DNA of 7,519 nt, taken from contig JAGOUK010000059.1 of NCBI GenBank assembly GCA_018061225.1, forward strand, positions 1 to 7,519, read 5' to 3'. Source of the DNA: Candidatus Omnitrophota bacterium. Its GTDB lineage: Bacteria; Omnitrophota; Gorgyraeia; 2-02-FULL-51-18; JAGOUK01. Shown here piece after piece: positions 6,266-7,519 of this stretch. The notes under the pieces are model-generated. The model was not told where the DNA came from. It did not search any database and saw only the letters and a program-made list of their open reading frames with translations. A program made the position numbers and the translations under genes. How positions within the stretch are numbered: position 1 is the first letter of the stretch; every line of letters begins with the position of its first letter.

Positions 6266-6717
6266 ACGGGCAGCGCCGCCGCGACTACGATACCCAGAAT
6301 GGCGCCAGCCAGCACTTCCACGGGCGTGTGGCCAAAGAGTTCCTTCAGCGGGGCTTCCTGAATTCCGCGCTGGCTATAAATATCATCCAGCATCTTATTG
6401 AGCGCTTCTGCCTGATGCCCGCTTTGACGGCGCACTCCCTGCGCGTCAAACATGGTCACAAAGGCAAAGGTCAGCGCCAAAGCAAACACCGGTGTCCCAA
6501 ATCCCTCATTCAAACCCACTGCCGTTGTCACCGCCATCACTAGGGCCGCATGCGAACTGGGCATACCGCCGGACCCAATGAACCATTTGAAGTTAAAGCG
6601 TTTTTCCTCAATAAAGCCGAGGACGACCTTGAGAGTTTGAGCCAGGAACCAGGCGGCAAAGCCTGTTTGGACTACGGGATTTTTAACGATTTCTAGCAGG
6701 GTGCTTCCGACAGTCAT
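6262..6717 (-). CDS. Divergent PAP2-family (YuiD/DUF212) integral membrane protein
   Basis: The 151-residue protein has four or so hydrophobic stretches (about 15-35, 55-70, 76-91, 132-150). It carries the family signature segments GMPSSHAALV (51-60), MFDAQGVRRQSGHQAEALN (89-107) and LKELFGHTPVEVLAGAILG (124-142). The family is related to PAP2 lipid phosphatases and vanadium haloperoxidases: PSSH resembles the PSGH motif, but the full three-part catalytic signature is not clear, so enzymatic activity is unproven. Bacillus YuiD is the usual named relative and has no firm function. Length is normal for the family (about 150). AAGGA lies five bases before the ATG at 6717, and a promoter-like sequence precedes it. 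Being the first gene after that promoter and in an envelope operon, a role in lipid or isoprenoid phosphate metabolism is possible but only inferred. Confidence 0.9.
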   Translation of the reverse strand: MTVGSTLLEIVKNPVVQTGFAAWFLAQTLKVVLGFIEEKRFNFKWFIGSGGMPSSHAALVMAVTTAVGLNEGFGTPVFALALTFAFVTMFDAQGVRRQSGHQAEALNKMLDDIYSQRGIQEAPLKELFGHTPVEVLAGAILGIVVAAALPV

Positions 6718-6722
6718 GAATT

Positions 6723-6727
6723 TCCTT
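6723..6727 (-). promoter_or_regulatory. Ribosome-binding site of the YuiD-family gene
   Basis: AAGGA on the minus strand, five bases before the ATG at 6717-6715. It lies in the 60-base leader between miaA and this gene and supports the annotated start. Confidence 0.65.
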
Positions 6728-6758
6728 ACAAAGCCGGTTAATCGTTGAAAGACGAAGT

Positions 6759-6788
6759 ATTATAAGGCCCCGATTCCTCATTCGGCAA
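6759..6788 (-). promoter_or_regulatory. Putative sigma70-type promoter for the envelope operon
   Basis: On the minus strand a perfect TATAAT lies at 6764-6759 and TTGCCG (four of six matches to TTGACA) at 6788-6783, with an 18-base spacer. The -35 element lies inside the last codons of miaA and the miaA stop falls in the spacer. Transcription would begin near 6752, leaving a leader of about 35 bases before the YuiD-family gene. This is the only clear gap in an otherwise closely packed gene row, so it could be the main or a secondary promoter for the nine genes... that is, for the eight downstream genes through the CHASE2 gene. It is a sequence match only. Confidence 0.5.
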
Positions 6789-7519
6789 GCAAGGACTCAC
6801 TCTTGAGCCAAGAGCGGACCTCTGCCTCCCAGCGGTCAGCGGCCTTTTGCATGTCCTGCCCATGCCTGCGCTGTATCCACCGAAGGCGCGTGTCTCGCTT
6901 GAACCACCCGATCTGACGCTTGGCATAACGCCGGGTATTCATCTGTAACTGAGCAACCGCTTCAGCGCGGTCTGTCTTGCCGTCGATCCAGTCCCACAAT
7001 TCTCTTAAGCCTAAGCAGGCTTTGGCGGTGCGGGACAGCCGCTTCCCCTTGAGACGCTCCGCTTCCGCGCGGGCGCCCGCCCGTAACATCAAAAGTGCGC
7101 GCTGATCAATTCTCTGGTAAAGCTCGGCCCGATCCCAACTCAATCCCCACATCGCCAGTGCCCACTCGCCCCAGACCCCTTTACGCTTGGCCTTGAGGTC
7201 GGAGAATTTTTGGCCGGAGGCCTCGATGACTTCGAGCGCCCTCACGAGTCGGCGCGCGTCATTGGGATGTATCTTTGCCGCGGCGTCCGGATCCAACTTT
7301 TCGAGTTCCAAAAATAACGCCGGAGCCCCTTCCCGGTCGGCACGCTCATACAAACGGCGGCGAATCTCCGGCTGAGCTTGCGGGCCGTCAAACAACCCGT
7401 CCACCAGGGAGTGCAAATACAGGCCAGTGCCGCCCGCGAGCACCGGCAAATGGCCGCGGCGCTGAATCGCCGGAATCAAGCGGTGCACCTGCTCCACAAA
7501 TTTGGCCGCGCTATATTCG
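6778..7519 (-). CDS. miaA: tRNA dimethylallyltransferase (MiaA), N terminus cut by the window edge
   Basis: The frame is open from the right edge (first full codon at 7518) and reads EYSAAKF before a GTG at 7497, which is internal and not the start. The 246 visible residues correspond to MiaA from roughly residue 75-80 onward; the P-loop and first catalytic region are outside the window. MiaA adds a dimethylallyl group to N6 of A37 in tRNAs that read UNN codons. Seen motifs, counted from the GTG codon: LAGGTGLYL (20-28), DPDAAAKIHPNDARRLVRAL (69-88), DRAELYQRID (122-131) and the C-terminal RRYAKRQIGWFKRD (189-202), typical of the tRNA-binding end. The usual GYxE element reads GLRE here (163-166). 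The gene ends 60 bases before the YuiD-family gene, and the promoter in that gap suggests it may be a separate or only partly linked unit. Confidence 0.95.
   Translation of the reverse strand, partial: EYSAAKFVEQVHRLIPAIQRRGHLPVLAGGTGLYLHSLVDGLFDGPQAQPEIRRRLYERADREGAPALFLELEKLDPDAAAKIHPNDARRLVRALEVIEASGQKFSDLKAKRKGVWGEWALAMWGLSWDRAELYQRIDQRALLMLRAGARAEAERLKGKRLSRTAKACLGLRELWDWIDGKTDRAEAVAQLQMNTRRYAKRQIGWFKRDTRLRWIQRRHGQDMQKAADRWEAEVRSWLKSESLLAE

Noticed and set aside
5720..6361. A 213-residue plus-strand open frame.
   Set aside because: It is antisense to the L,D-transpeptidase and the end of the YuiD-family gene, both with clear family motifs.
6718..6777. A possible terminator after miaA.
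   Set aside because: I see no stem-loop followed by a T run on the minus strand in this 60-base gap; the AT-rich part is better explained as a -10 promoter element.
7495..7497. GTG at 7497 as the start of miaA.
   Set aside because: The frame stays open upstream to the window edge and reads EYSAAKF, which fits MiaA family sequence. The P-loop would be missing with this start, so the gene must begin outside the window.
1..7519. Mobile elements, CRISPR arrays, tRNA or rRNA genes, and long repeats.
   Set aside because: The window is filled by closely packed protein genes, and no direct repeat arrays, terminal inverted repeats, integrase genes or RNA-gene sequences were noticed by eye.

Overview
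The window carries ten genes, all on the minus strand, so transcription runs from the right edge to the left. Two genes are cut by the window edges. The set points to a bacterium with an outer membrane, because it holds an Mla/MCE lipid-transport ABC system (permease, ATPase, substrate-binding MCE protein). Base composition looks moderately GC-rich by eye. The mix of Mla, CHASE2, L,D-transpeptidase and RsbW/RsbV-type proteins would fit an Omnitrophota- or PVC-like candidate phylum or a deltaproteobacterial lineage. That placement is a low-confidence inference and cannot be settled from the window alone.

Layout in transcription order: (1) the C-terminal three quarters of miaA, tRNA dimethylallyltransferase (6778-7519, its N terminus lies off the right edge); (2) a 60-base gap with a good sigma70-type promoter; (3) a divergent PAP2/YuiD-family membrane protein; (4) a LysM plus YkuD L,D-transpeptidase; (5) accA, carboxyltransferase alpha subunit of acetyl-CoA carboxylase; (6) an RsbW/SpoIIAB-like serine kinase (anti-sigma-factor type); (7) a STAS-domain SpoIIAA/RsbV/MlaB-like protein; (8) mlaE-like permease; (9) mlaF-like ATPase; (10) mlaD-like MCE protein; (11) the first 391 residues of a CHASE2 sensor protein whose output domain lies off the left edge. 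From the YuiD gene to the CHASE2 gene, junctions are overlaps or gaps of at most 32 bases, with an ATGA overlap, a TGATG overlap and two ribosome-binding sites embedded in the preceding stop codon. This strongly suggests one operon. No gene-free stretch exceeds 60 bases.

Most of the operon concerns the cell envelope: fatty-acid precursor synthesis (AccA), peptidoglycan cross-link editing (L,D-transpeptidase), a possible lipid phosphatase relative (YuiD family) and phospholipid trafficking between the membranes (MlaEFD). The most interesting point is the RsbW-like kinase directly upstream of a STAS protein that sits where MlaB would be, ahead of the permease. The STAS protein keeps a phosphorylatable Asp-Ser-Ser-Gly loop and the kinase keeps its ATP-binding motifs, while no sigma factor is encoded nearby. 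I propose that a partner-switching module regulates the lipid transporter through its STAS subunit, perhaps with input from the CHASE2 sensor encoded at the end of the operon. This is inference from gene order and motifs.
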